DNA from: JAIVJN01 sp036732565
GTDB lineage: Bacteria; Acidobacteriota; Vicinamibacteria; Vicinamibacterales; UBA2999
Reading direction: 5' to 3'
Assembly: GCA_036732565.1 (NCBI GenBank)
Contig: DAINCF010000145.1
Coordinates: 1-14,455, forward strand
DNA: 14,455 bases
Shown here: positions 1 to 7,559 of the stretch, piece by piece
Layout: the number at the start of each line of letters is the position of its first letter
Numbering within the stretch: position 1 is the stretch's first letter
Made by a program: the position numbers and the translations under genes
The notes under the pieces: model-generated
Told to the model about the DNA's origin: nothing
Database searches by the model: none
The model's input: the letters and a program-made list of their open reading frames with translations, nothing else

Positions 1-12
1 GGGCCATCTGGA

Positions 13-30
13 GCAGGCCTAAAGGCCTGC
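13..30. other. Perfect short inverted repeat (hairpin)
   Basis: GCAGGCCT and its exact reverse complement AGGCCTGC are separated by AA, so RNA would fold a 7-bp GC-rich stem with a TAAA loop. No T-run follows on either strand, so a classical intrinsic terminator is not supported. It may end transcription of a gene lying left of the window, or be incidental. Confidence 0.4.
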
Positions 31-83
31 GCTACGTACGTCAACGCCGTCCGCGAGCACGGTCGAGTCCGAGTCGATCCGTG

Positions 84-89
84 TATAGT
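84..89 (+). promoter_or_regulatory. Putative -10 element of the TonB-receptor-like gene
   Basis: TATAGT lies 11 nt upstream of the ATG at 101. Transcription starting about 7 nt downstream would give a leader of only about 5 nt. There is no Shine-Dalgarno in the gap (90-100) and no convincing -35 about 17 nt upstream. It is one of several such close -10-like hexamers in the window. Confidence 0.35.
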
Positions 90-100
90 CAGCCGACGCG

Positions 101-2617
101 ATGGCAGACGTCCGCAACGCCAGGTTGAGAGGGCCCGACGGCCGCGCTATTGCGCTGGCGATCGCGCTCGCGTGTGTCGCGCACACCACGGCCGTCATCG
201 GATGGACCGACCAGACCCAGGTGCCCTCTCCCGCTCCGCAAGAGCCAAGCGAGTCCGGTCGCGTCATCGCCACGATTACCGTCCTCGAAGGCGCCGTGCG
301 CATGGCCAGTGTCGATGTCGAACTGCGGGCGGTTGACGACAACGTGACCCTCGCCAGGACCATCACCGATGGCGCCGGTCAAGTGACGTTCGCAGATGTG
401 CCGCCCGGGCGATACATCATCAACGCCACCCGTCCCGGTTTCGTGCCCACCGACTCGCCACCCTTCGAGGTGCGTGCGGGTGTGACGGAGCAGGTGCTCC
501 TCGATCTGGACTTGACGTTCGTCGCGCCGCGCATCGAGGTCCGGGCGCCGACCTCGCCCACGCAGAGCGTGCAACCGGTCTCGGCCAGCGACATGCTGGC
601 GGGGTCGGTGCTCGACATCGCGCCGCTGCAAGGCGACGACTTCCAAAGCCTGCTCCCGCTGTTGCCCGGAGTGCTGCGCGGCCCGGACGGGCGACTGCGT
701 GCCAAGGGCGGACAGCCCACGCAGGGGGCGCTTCAGATCAGCAGCACCAGCCTCGTCGACCCCTCGTCCGGCGATTTCGATCTGGAGCTGCCCGGCCAGA
801 GTCTCGAGTCGGTGGAGTTGCTCACCAACCCGTTCTCGGCGGAATACGGCCGGTTCTCGACGAGTCTGACGCAGATTCGCACCAGGCGCGGCACCAACGA
901 GTGGGAGATCAAGCCGGGCAACCTCGTGCCCCGGATGCGCAAGGGCTTCAGTCGCCTGCGCGGATTCGAGCCTCGCTTCTCGGTCCGCGGCCCGCTCAGC
1001 AAGGATCGGCTGTTCCTCTCGCAGGATATCCAGTTCCGCTACGTGGATGATGCGGTCAAGAGCCTGCCCGGCGAACCGGGCATCCGGCTCACGAGCTTCG
1101 ATTCGTTCACTCGCATCGACAGCGTGCGCTCGCCGCGACACACGCTGGGCGGGCTCCTCGTGCTGTTCCCGCGCAAGATCGAACACCTGACGATGAACAC
1201 GTTCCGCCCGCCGGAGGTGACGCCGGAGTTCAATCAGAGCGGTGCGTCGGTCGGCCTGCAGGATCGGTTTGCGATCTCGCCGAACCTGGTGCTCGAGAGC
1301 ACCATGGCGGCGCGCTTTTTCGAGGTCACGGTGAACACCGACGGCCGGGACCCGATGATCTACGCGCCGGACACGCAGCGGGGCAGCTTCTTCAACGACC
1401 AGGAACGCGACGTGCGCAGCGTGCAGTGGGTCGAAGCGCTGTCGCTCACGGCCGACAAGTGGAGAGGATCGCACCTCTTCAAGTTCGGGTTCGATGTCCA
1501 GGACTCTCATTACGAGGGCACGAGTGTCAGCCGGCCGGTCGAGATTCGTCGCCTCGACGGCTCACTCGCCGAGCGCAGCGTCCCCGGCGGCCCGACGACA
1601 CAGGAGGGGACCGCCGCGGAGATCGCGGTGTTCGCGCAGGATCGATGGCGCCTCGGATCGCGGCTCACCCTCGAGCTCGGCCTGCGCATGGATCGCGAGG
1701 ACGTCATCGAGCGCGTCAACTGGTCACCGCGCGCCGGGGTGTCGGTGGGCGTGCTGCCCGAGGGACGCGGCATTCTCCGCGGCGGCGTCGGCCGCTTTCG
1801 CCAGCGGACGCCACTCAACGTCGGCACGTTCAGCCAGTTCGAGTCACGCGCGGTGACGCGGTTCGGACCCGACGGGGCGCCGCTCGGCCCGCCGGTCACG
1901 CTCCTGAACGTCGCGGCGCCCGACCTGCGCACGCCGGAGGCCATTGCCGGAAACGTCGAGTGGAATCAGCGATTCGGCCGACGGATGTTGTTCAAGGCGA
2001 ACTACCTGCGACGCTCGGGATCGTACGAGTACGTGCTCGAGCCGGATCCCACGCGCGGCGAGGTTCGCCTGATGAGCACCGGCCGCTCGCGATACTGGGA
2101 GCTCGAGTTCACGGGCCGCTATCTCCGGGGCGAACGGCGCGATCTCACCTTTTCCTACGTGCGATCGCATGGCACGGCCGATCTGAACAACTACGATCAG
2201 TTCTACGGCAACCTCCGCAACCCGATCGTGCGCCCCAACGAGCACAATCTGATCCCCACGGACGTGCCGCACCGGCTGATCGTGCGCGGCACGATCGGCG
2301 TGCCAGGGCAGTGGGATATCGTACCGGTGATCGAGATGCGATCGGGGTTCCCCTGGTCGGCGGTCGACGAGTTCCAGGACTTCGTCGGACCGCGAAACCG
2401 GTCCGGACGGCTTCCACGCGTGCACACGCTCGACATCTCGGTGTCACGTCCGTGGCACATCTGGAAATACCGCTTCCGCGGCGGCATCAGGATCTACAAC
2501 CTCTTCGGTGCGTCGGCCGAGCGTGATGTCCAGAGCAACATCACGTCGCCAGGCTTCGGTCAGTTCTTCAACCCGCTCGAGCGCTCGATCGGATTCGTGG
2601 TCGGGTCGGCCAGGTGA
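101..2617 (+). CDS. TonB-dependent-receptor-like outer-membrane protein with carboxypeptidase-regulatory domain
   Basis: The 838-residue protein has a hydrophobic N-terminal segment (about 16-34, rich in AIALAIALAC) that would act as an export signal. A carboxypeptidase-regulatory-like Ig domain follows (about 55-138; ITDGAGQVTFADVPPGRY is typical). Next comes a plug-like domain (about 165-265) containing LLPLLPGVLRGPDG, SLESVELLTNPFSAEYGRF and RTRRGTNEWE. The rest is beta-barrel-like, with repeated aromatic-ended strands and a final YNLFG segment. This order is that of Oar/CarboxypepD_reg TonB receptors common in Acidobacteriota, which import or bind large substrates at the outer membrane. 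The barrel is somewhat shorter than in many Oar-like proteins (often about 1000 residues) and I see no clear TonB box. The substrate cannot be told. It stands alone: the next intact gene on this strand is 300 bp away. The start is the first ATG in frame upstream of the signal. Confidence 0.85.
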   Translation: MADVRNARLRGPDGRAIALAIALACVAHTTAVIGWTDQTQVPSPAPQEPSESGRVIATITVLEGAVRMASVDVELRAVDDNVTLARTITDGAGQVTFADVPPGRYIINATRPGFVPTDSPPFEVRAGVTEQVLLDLDLTFVAPRIEVRAPTSPTQSVQPVSASDMLAGSVLDIAPLQGDDFQSLLPLLPGVLRGPDGRLRAKGGQPTQGALQISSTSLVDPSSGDFDLELPGQSLESVELLTNPFSAEYGRFSTSLTQIRTRRGTNEWEIKPGNLVPRMRKGFSRLRGFEPRFSVRGPLSKDRLFLSQDIQFRYVDDAVKSLPGEPGIRLTSFDSFTRIDSVRSPRHTLGGLLVLFPRKIEHLTMNTFRPPEVTPEFNQSGASVGLQDRFAISPNLVLESTMAARFFEVTVNTDGRDPMIYAPDTQRGSFFNDQERDVRSVQWVEALSLTADKWRGSHLFKFGFDVQDSHYEGTSVSRPVEIRRLDGSLAERSVPGGPTTQEGTAAEIAVFAQDRWRLGSRLTLELGLRMDREDVIERVNWSPRAGVSVGVLPEGRGILRGGVGRFRQRTPLNVGTFSQFESRAVTRFGPDGAPLGPPVTLLNVAAPDLRTPEAIAGNVEWNQRFGRRMLFKANYLRRSGSYEYVLEPDPTRGEVRLMSTGRSRYWELEFTGRYLRGERRDLTFSYVRSHGTADLNNYDQFYGNLRNPIVRPNEHNLIPTDVPHRLIVRGTIGVPGQWDIVPVIEMRSGFPWSAVDEFQDFVGPRNRSGRLPRVHTLDISVSRPWHIWKYRFRGGIRIYNLFGASAERDVQSNITSPGFGQFFNPLERSIGFVVGSAR

Positions 2618-2657
2618 GCGACGTCGAGCGGACGCCAGGCAATCTATACGTCTAGAC

Positions 2658-2840
2658 TTATTCGCGATACAGTTCACGCAAGTTGCCGAACGGCACGGCG
2701 TCCTGGTCAGGTCCGCCGAGCGGTTTGCGGTCGACGATCACCCCACGCCCGATGCCATCCGTCTGTCGCTGTCGACGCCCGAGACGATCGACGATGTCAG
2801 GCAAGGGCTGACAAGGCTGAGAGCGATCTTCGAACGCTGA
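2658..2840 (+). pseudogene. Remnant: C-terminal end of a MocR/PdxR-type PLP-dependent regulator
   Basis: An open frame encodes about 60 residues: a helix-like stretch ending in AERHGVLVRSAERF, then AIRLSLSTPETIDDVRQGLTRLRAIFER before a TGA. The order GV-x-V-x-x-x-x-x-F, then (I/V)RLSLS, then a helix with GLxRL is the usual C-terminal end of the aminotransferase domain of MocR-type GntR regulators. The start of the frame is only chance-open sequence overlapping the end of the receptor gene. The winged-helix domain, the PLP lysine and most of the aminotransferase fold are absent, and no sensible start or ribosome site exists. I read it as the surviving 3' end of a deleted or displaced gene. The family assignment is recognised from motif order and is moderately sure. 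Confidence 0.45.
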
Positions 2841-2903
2841 TCGGCGTTCATTGTTCGCCGCCGGTCGAACGACGTCGTCCGCGGCTTTCGGTCCATGCTG
2901 CAG

Positions 2904-2909
2904 TAGCAT
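2904..2909 (+). promoter_or_regulatory. Putative -10 element of the CPXCG protein gene
   Basis: TAGCAT ends 7 nt before the ATG at 2917, a distance that would put transcription start on or next to the start codon. No Shine-Dalgarno is present in 2895-2916. No good -35 can be seen. Confidence 0.35.
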
Positions 2910-2916
2910 CGTCGCG

Positions 2917-3102
2917 ATGGCTGACGACTTTCTGATCACATGTCCCTTCTGCGGAGAGCAGGTGGAGATCTACATCGAGGCAGACGTGACCGGCGTCCTC
3001 ATCCAGGACTGCGAGGTGTGCTGCAATCCGTTGCGAGTGCACGTGTCGGGGCGTGACGACGATCGGGAGGTCGATGTCATGCGGGCAGACGGCTCGGAAT
3101 GA
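2917..3102 (+). CDS. CPXCG-motif cysteine-rich small protein
   Basis: This 61-residue acidic protein contains TCPFCGE near the N-terminus and a DCEVCCNPL segment. The cysteines are C9, C12, C32, C35 and C36, forming two knuckles that could bind one zinc. Length, CPxCG start and CxVCCxP second knuckle match the small CPXCG-motif cysteine-rich protein family (Pfam Cys_rich_CPXG type), found in Proteobacteria and other phyla with no assigned function. The frame stays open to an upstream ATG at 2851, but the extra 22 residues are low-complexity and unlike the family. The ATG at 2917, directly before ADDFLITCP, is therefore taken as the start. Transcription converges with the symporter gene, leaving 60 bp between the stop codons. 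Confidence 0.8.
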   Translation: MADDFLITCPFCGEQVEIYIEADVTGVLIQDCEVCCNPLRVHVSGRDDDREVDVMRADGSE

Positions 3103-3162
3103 TCGAGTCGTGTGCGAAGAAGCGCTGCGGGATCGCGGCTATGGTCGCGGCTTCGCCGGCGT

Positions 3163-4956
3163 TTATCGGGCGACCCACAACGCCCGGTTGACCCGCACGA
3201 CGATGGCGCTGGTGACCACGAAGACGAGTCCGAGCAGAAGGGCGGGTGTGTAACGCCCGTACAGGACATTGCCGACGGTGAACAACGCCGACCAGATCGC
3301 CGCGCATCCGGCCACCCACCCGAGGAGCGCCATCGGTACGTTCTCTGCCGGAGCCTCGCCGAGGACGCCGGCCTGCCGTTGAATCGGCGCCCACCCAGGC
3401 CCGAACGGGCGCACCCTGGTGTAGAAGTCCACCAGCACGGCCGGGTCCGTCTGCGGCGCGACGAAGGCGGTCACCACCCAGCAGACGGTCGTGATCGCGA
3501 CCGTGACGAGCAGCGCGGCGTGCGTGCTGAAGCTCACGCCGCTGTTGGCGAGCACGAGCAGCGCCACCGAGACCACGAACGAACTGATCATCGCGACGAT
3601 CTCGCACCAGGCGTTGATCCGCCACCAGAACCAGCGCATCAGATACAAGAGCCCGGTCCCCGCGCCGATCTGCAGAATGATGTCGAACGCGTCCTTGGCC
3701 GAATCCAACAGATAGACCAGCAAGGCGCTGCAGATGAACAGGCCGACCGTCGCCACGCGCCCGGCCTGGACGTAGTGACGCTCGGGCGCGTTGCGCCTCA
3801 CGAAGCGGCGATAGAAATCGTGCACGAGATATGACGCGCCCCAGTTCAGGTGCGTCAGGATGGTCGACGAGTTCGCCGCAATCAGCCCGCCCACCATCAG
3901 GCCGATGAAGCCCGTCGGCAGGAACTTCAGCATCGCCGGATAGGCGATGTCGTGGCCCAGCAGCGCGGGGTCGAGATCCGGGAACGATCGCTGGATGTCG
4001 GTGAGCTCGGGATAGACGATCAACGACGCGAGACCCACCAGGATCCAGGGCCACGGGCGCAGCACGTAATGCGCCACGTTGAAGAACAGGACGGCGCCCA
4101 TGGCGTCGCGCTCGGATTTCGAGGCGAGCATGCGCTGCGCGATGTAGCTGCCGCCACCCGGCTCCGATCCCGGGTACCAGACCGCCCACCACTGCACCGC
4201 GATCGGCATGATGAACACCGCCACCGCCAGGTCCCAGTTGCTGGTGAAGTCGGGCAGCACGTTCAAGTAGTTCAGCCCGCCCGGTCCCGGCATCGTCGAC
4301 AGCCGCTCGATCATGGCGTGTAGACCGCCGACCTCCGGCGCATTGACCGCGAAGTAGGCCGCGGCAATCACCGCGGTCATCTTGATGAAGAACTGGATCA
4401 TGTCGATCACGAGCACGCCCCAGAGGCCGGCGTGCGCGGCGAAGACCGCGTTGAGCACGCCCACGAACAGCAGCGTCTGCCAGCGTGGGAGGCCGAACAG
4501 GATGCCGGCGATCTTGCAGGCGGCGAGGTTGACCGTCGCCATGATCATGCAGTTGTACAGGAGCCCGAGGTACAGTGCCCGAAAGCCGCGCAGCGCGCTG
4601 GCGGCCGTGCCCGAGTACCGCATCTCGTAGAACTCGAGGTCGGTCATCAATCCGGAGCGGCGCCAGAGACGGGCGTAGAAGAACACCGTCAGCACGCCGG
4701 TCAGGACGAAGGCCCACCACACCCAGTTCCCGGCCACGCCGTTGCGGCGAACGATGTCGGTGACGAGATTCGGGGTATCGCTGCTGAACGTCGTCGCCAC
4801 CATCGACAGGCCGGCCAACCACCAGGGAACGGCGCGACCCGAGACGAAGAACTCGGAGGTGCTCTGACTGGCGCGCCGCGCGAAGAACAGGGCGGGGCCG
4901 AAGCAGATCAGCATGCACCCGGCGACGATCACCCAGTCGAGCCACTGTAGTTGCAT
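3163..4956 (-). CDS. Sodium:solute symporter (SSS family)
   Basis: The 597-residue polytopic membrane protein is recognised as an SSS-family (PF00474) transporter, which couples Na+ entry to solute uptake at the inner membrane. Key stretches are an N-terminal membrane helix (about 8-26), the family signature region SEFFVSGRAVPWWLAGLSMVATTFSSDTP (about 33-61; the Ser/Thr-rich unwound part of the first core helix), LLYNCMIMATVNLAACKIAG, GLWGVLVIDMIQFFIKM, and GLIAANSSTILTHLNWGASYLVHDFYRRF. The last of these corresponds to the sodium-site helix. At least 13 hydrophobic segments are visible. Length is within the usual 500-650 range. The substrate cannot be assigned; sugars, amino acids and carboxylates all occur in this family. 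The gene is divergent from the exported PD40/CehA-McbA protein, which may release a substrate for it. The ATG at 4956 fits both the topology and the promoter directly upstream. Confidence 0.9.
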   Translation of the reverse strand: MQLQWLDWVIVAGCMLICFGPALFFARRASQSTSEFFVSGRAVPWWLAGLSMVATTFSSDTPNLVTDIVRRNGVAGNWVWWAFVLTGVLTVFFYARLWRRSGLMTDLEFYEMRYSGTAASALRGFRALYLGLLYNCMIMATVNLAACKIAGILFGLPRWQTLLFVGVLNAVFAAHAGLWGVLVIDMIQFFIKMTAVIAAAYFAVNAPEVGGLHAMIERLSTMPGPGGLNYLNVLPDFTSNWDLAVAVFIMPIAVQWWAVWYPGSEPGGGSYIAQRMLASKSERDAMGAVLFFNVAHYVLRPWPWILVGLASLIVYPELTDIQRSFPDLDPALLGHDIAYPAMLKFLPTGFIGLMVGGLIAANSSTILTHLNWGASYLVHDFYRRFVRRNAPERHYVQAGRVATVGLFICSALLVYLLDSAKDAFDIILQIGAGTGLLYLMRWFWWRINAWCEIVAMISSFVVSVALLVLANSGVSFSTHAALLVTVAITTVCWVVTAFVAPQTDPAVLVDFYTRVRPFGPGWAPIQRQAGVLGEAPAENVPMALLGWVAGCAAIWSALFTVGNVLYGRYTPALLLGLVFVVTSAIVVRVNRALWVAR

Positions 4957-4964
4957 CCGCGCAG

Positions 4965-4993
4965 ACTATCGTGCATGACGTTCGCTGAATCAA
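4965..4993 (-). promoter_or_regulatory. Promoter of the symporter gene
   Basis: On the minus strand TTGATT (4993-4988), a 17-nt spacer and GATAGT (4970-4965) form a good sigma-70-like promoter. The -10 ends 8 nt before the ATG at 4956, so transcription would start at or one base before the start codon. No Shine-Dalgarno fits in that gap. Confidence 0.55.
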
Positions 4994-5034
4994 GGTACCA
5001 GGTGGATCCTCGGCGCTCGGGACACGGCGTGGCG

Positions 5035-5040
5035 TACCAT
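5035..5040 (+). promoter_or_regulatory. Putative -10 element of the PD40/CehA-McbA gene
   Basis: TACCAT ends 6 nt before the ATG at 5047, so a start site 7 nt downstream would coincide with the A of the start codon. There is no Shine-Dalgarno and no obvious -35. It lies back-to-back with the symporter promoter in a 90-bp divergent intergenic region. Confidence 0.35.
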
Positions 5041-5046
5041 GACGCC

Positions 5047-7470
5047 ATGTCCCGCAAGGTGTTCGCCATCGTCGTTGCGCTCGCCTGTGCCTGGCCGTTG
5101 TCGGCGCAATGGACCAACCGCTATCAGCGCATCGGTCAGGGGCACCACGTCTACATCGAAGGGTACGACTTCCCGACCTATTCGGTCGGGCCGACCTATC
5201 CGGCGGTGTCACCGGACGGTCGAACGCTGGCCTTCTCCGCGCGCGGCTGGTTGTGGACGATGAGCACGGATGGCGGCGTGGCGGAGCGGATCACCAAGGC
5301 CGCCGCGCTGGACTCACGACCCGCCTGGCATCCCGACGGCACCCGCCTCGCGTTCGTGCGCGACGACACGCGCAACACCGACATCCTCGAGCTCGAGATC
5401 GCCACCGGAGCCGAGCGCGTGCTGGTCGCGAGCGGCGCGGCGGAGCTCGACCCGGCCTATTCACCTGACGGGAAGGCGCTCTACTACGCGGCGGCCGACA
5501 CCGGCGACCTCGAGATCTATCGTCTCGATCTGTCGACTCAGGAGCGCACGCGACTGACCGACGCGCGGGGGCTCGATCTCCGTCCGCAGCCGTTGGCGAA
5601 CGGATCGGTGGTCATGGTCTCCAAACGTGGCAGCGGTGACGAGATCGCCGTCGTGGACGTCACTGGCGCTCGTCATGTGCTGTCCGTCGCGTCGGTCGCC
5701 TCGCTCGCGCGACCTGCGGTCTCGGCCGACGGACGACGCGTCGCCGTGCCGTTGCCCGTGCTCTCGAGCACCGCGTGGGCCCTGCAGTTGATGGACGTGA
5801 GCGGCGGCCCGCTCACCGAAATCGTGTCAGGCGGTGGGCATCCGGTCATGCCGGCATGGAGCCCGGACGGCCGGTCTGTGTACTTCTCACGCGCCGATGC
5901 GAACGGTGTCTGTGGGCTCTGGCGTATCGCGGTTGGCGGCGGGGCGGCGCAAGCGGTCGTGCCCACGTCGTGGAACTGGAAGGCGCCGATGTCGCGTCTC
6001 GTGGTTCGCACGCGAACGGCCACCTCCGCTTCAGTCGGGGCGCGCGTTCGAGTGACCGATGCCGATGGACATCCCGCGTTCGCCGTCGGGCACCAATCGT
6101 GGCTCGATGGGCAAAACGGCGTCTTGTTCACCTACGTGCCCGAGGCCGGCATGCTCGAGTTCGAGATGCCGGCGGGCGAGTATCGCGTCGAAGCGTCCCG
6201 CGGATTCGAGTACTTGACGACGCGCTCGTCCGCGCGTTCGGTGGCCGGACAAGCGGCCGAGGCCACGTTGGAGCTTCAGCCCGTGGGCGGACCGTCGCTC
6301 GAGGGATGGTACTCGGGCGATCATCACTTTCACCTCAACTACGGCGGGCAGGTGCTCCTGGCGCCCGACGCGCTGGTGGCGATGATGCGCGGCGAGGATC
6401 TCGACGTCGCGACACCCCTCTCAGCCAATTTGCATACGCGTCGCATCGACGAGAGCTACTTCGGGTGGACGCGCCATGAGCTGCCCCTGATTCGGTTCGG
6501 GCAAGAAGTACGTTCGCACTTTCTCGGGCACACCGGCCACATCGGCGTGACGCACTTGTATTGGCCGTGGTACTGGGGACCGGGGTATCCCGTGTACGGT
6601 CTGGACGATCGGTCGAACCGGGAGGCGCTGCAGCAGACCCGCGCGCAGGGCGGAGTGAATTCGTACGTCCATCCAGTAACGATACGAGCGCCCTTCGGCG
6701 GCAAGGTGCCGGCCGGCGTGCCGCTGGAGCTGGTCTCCGACGCTGTGCTCGGCGACGTCGACACGATCGAGCTCGCCTGTCTGTGGAGCGACGAGCTGGG
6801 GACCGCGGACGCGTGGTATCGACTGCTCAACGTCGGCGTGCCGATCGCGCCTTCCGCCGGTACCGACGCGATGGTCGACTTCTTTCGCACCATGGCCATC
6901 GGCACGACGCGCGTGTACGTCAAAGTGCCGGACCCGATCACTTTGGACGCCTATCTCGCGGGGCTCAAAGCGGGCCGCAGCTTCGTGACCAACGGCCCGC
7001 TGCTCACCTTCACGGTGGACGGCGTCGAGCCAGGCGACATCGTTCGCGGATCGGCCGCGACGACGCCATGGACGCTCACCGTTGCATCCGCGCTGCCGTT
7101 CGAGCGCGTCGAGGTCCTCGTCAACGGCGAGGTTGCGTGGAGCGGGGCGGGCATGAAGGAGCCCGGCGCGAAGACATATCGCGGTACGGTGAAGCCGCCC
7201 TCGGGTGGCTGGATCGCCGCGCGCGTGCATGGCGGCGTCATGGAATGGCCGGCCATGGACAGCTACCCATTCGCGCACACCGCACCGATCTGGTTCGGAT
7301 CCGCCGGGAGCACCGACCCTGCCGCCGCTCGTCGAGCGGCGACCGATCTGCTGGCCGCGCTGGACGTCGCGGAAGATCGCGTACGACAGGCGTACAAAGA
7401 CGTACCAACGCCGACGCTTCTGGGGCGCCTCGCTGCCGCGCGACGGAAGCTCGAGGCTGTCGTGCGCTGA
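5047..7470 (+). CDS. Exported PD40 beta-propeller / CehA-McbA-type metallohydrolase
   Basis: The 807-residue protein begins with a clear signal peptide (MSRKVFAIVVALACAWPLSA, cleavage before Q21). TolB/PD40-type propeller blades follow, with SPDG or HPDG turns at about 55, 98, 140 and 272 (YPAVSPDGRTLAF, AYSPDGKALYY, AWSPDGRSVYF). A beta-rich linker (about 318-420) leads to a PHP-like CehA/McbA-type metallohydrolase domain. That domain starts at WYSGDHHFHLN (G424; H426, H427 and H429 as metal-ligand candidates). It continues through H463 in SANLHTR, the HTGHIGVTH stretch, GGVNSYVHP (H542) and SAGTDAM (D607). A beta-sandwich tail closes the protein. CehA (a carbaryl hydrolase) and McbA (microcin biosynthesis) name the family, but the substrate here is unknown. 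The frame extends upstream to 4951; 5047 is chosen because it begins the signal peptide. The divergent symporter may import its product (inference). Confidence 0.82.
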   Translation: MSRKVFAIVVALACAWPLSAQWTNRYQRIGQGHHVYIEGYDFPTYSVGPTYPAVSPDGRTLAFSARGWLWTMSTDGGVAERITKAAALDSRPAWHPDGTRLAFVRDDTRNTDILELEIATGAERVLVASGAAELDPAYSPDGKALYYAAADTGDLEIYRLDLSTQERTRLTDARGLDLRPQPLANGSVVMVSKRGSGDEIAVVDVTGARHVLSVASVASLARPAVSADGRRVAVPLPVLSSTAWALQLMDVSGGPLTEIVSGGGHPVMPAWSPDGRSVYFSRADANGVCGLWRIAVGGGAAQAVVPTSWNWKAPMSRLVVRTRTATSASVGARVRVTDADGHPAFAVGHQSWLDGQNGVLFTYVPEAGMLEFEMPAGEYRVEASRGFEYLTTRSSARSVAGQAAEATLELQPVGGPSLEGWYSGDHHFHLNYGGQVLLAPDALVAMMRGEDLDVATPLSANLHTRRIDESYFGWTRHELPLIRFGQEVRSHFLGHTGHIGVTHLYWPWYWGPGYPVYGLDDRSNREALQQTRAQGGVNSYVHPVTIRAPFGGKVPAGVPLELVSDAVLGDVDTIELACLWSDELGTADAWYRLLNVGVPIAPSAGTDAMVDFFRTMAIGTTRVYVKVPDPITLDAYLAGLKAGRSFVTNGPLLTFTVDGVEPGDIVRGSAATTPWTLTVASALPFERVEVLVNGEVAWSGAGMKEPGAKTYRGTVKPPSGGWIAARVHGGVMEWPAMDSYPFAHTAPIWFGSAGSTDPAAARRAATDLLAALDVAEDRVRQAYKDVPTPTLLGRLAAARRKLEAVVR

Positions 7471-7545
7471 AGGCGAGCCATCTCAGGAGCCGCCGGAAGA
7501 GTCCGCGACGAGGCAGACGACTGCGGCCGAACGTTACATCGCGGT

Positions 7546-7551
7546 TACACT
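7546..7551 (+). promoter_or_regulatory. Putative -10 element of the DUF5916 gene
   Basis: TACACT ends 8 nt before the ATG at 7560, which would give a leaderless or one-base-leader transcript. No Shine-Dalgarno precedes the ATG (ACTTGGCGCGG). It makes this gene a separate transcription unit, 89 bp after the previous stop. The -35 is not recognisable. Confidence 0.33.
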
Positions 7552-7559
7552 TGGCGCGG

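Noticed and set aside
89..1510. 473-codon open frame antisense to the receptor gene
   Set aside because: It is Arg/Glu/His-rich shadow sequence typical of the opposite strand in GC-rich DNA, with no recognisable domain, while the plus strand carries a coherent receptor.
3103..3162. Terminator between the convergent CPXCG and symporter genes
   Set aside because: GCGAAG (3114-3119) and CTTCGC (3151-3156) could pair, but the 31-nt interior does not continue the stem and no T-run follows.
3077..5212. 711-codon minus-strand frame over the symporter
   Set aside because: It is a different frame of the same strand as the symporter. Its product is Arg/Gly/Pro-rich with no membrane segments, so it is a shadow.
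6561..7559. Upstream extension of the DUF5916 frame
   Set aside because: This stretch overlaps the PD40/CehA-McbA gene in another frame, is Arg-rich, and would bury a perfect signal peptide at 7560.
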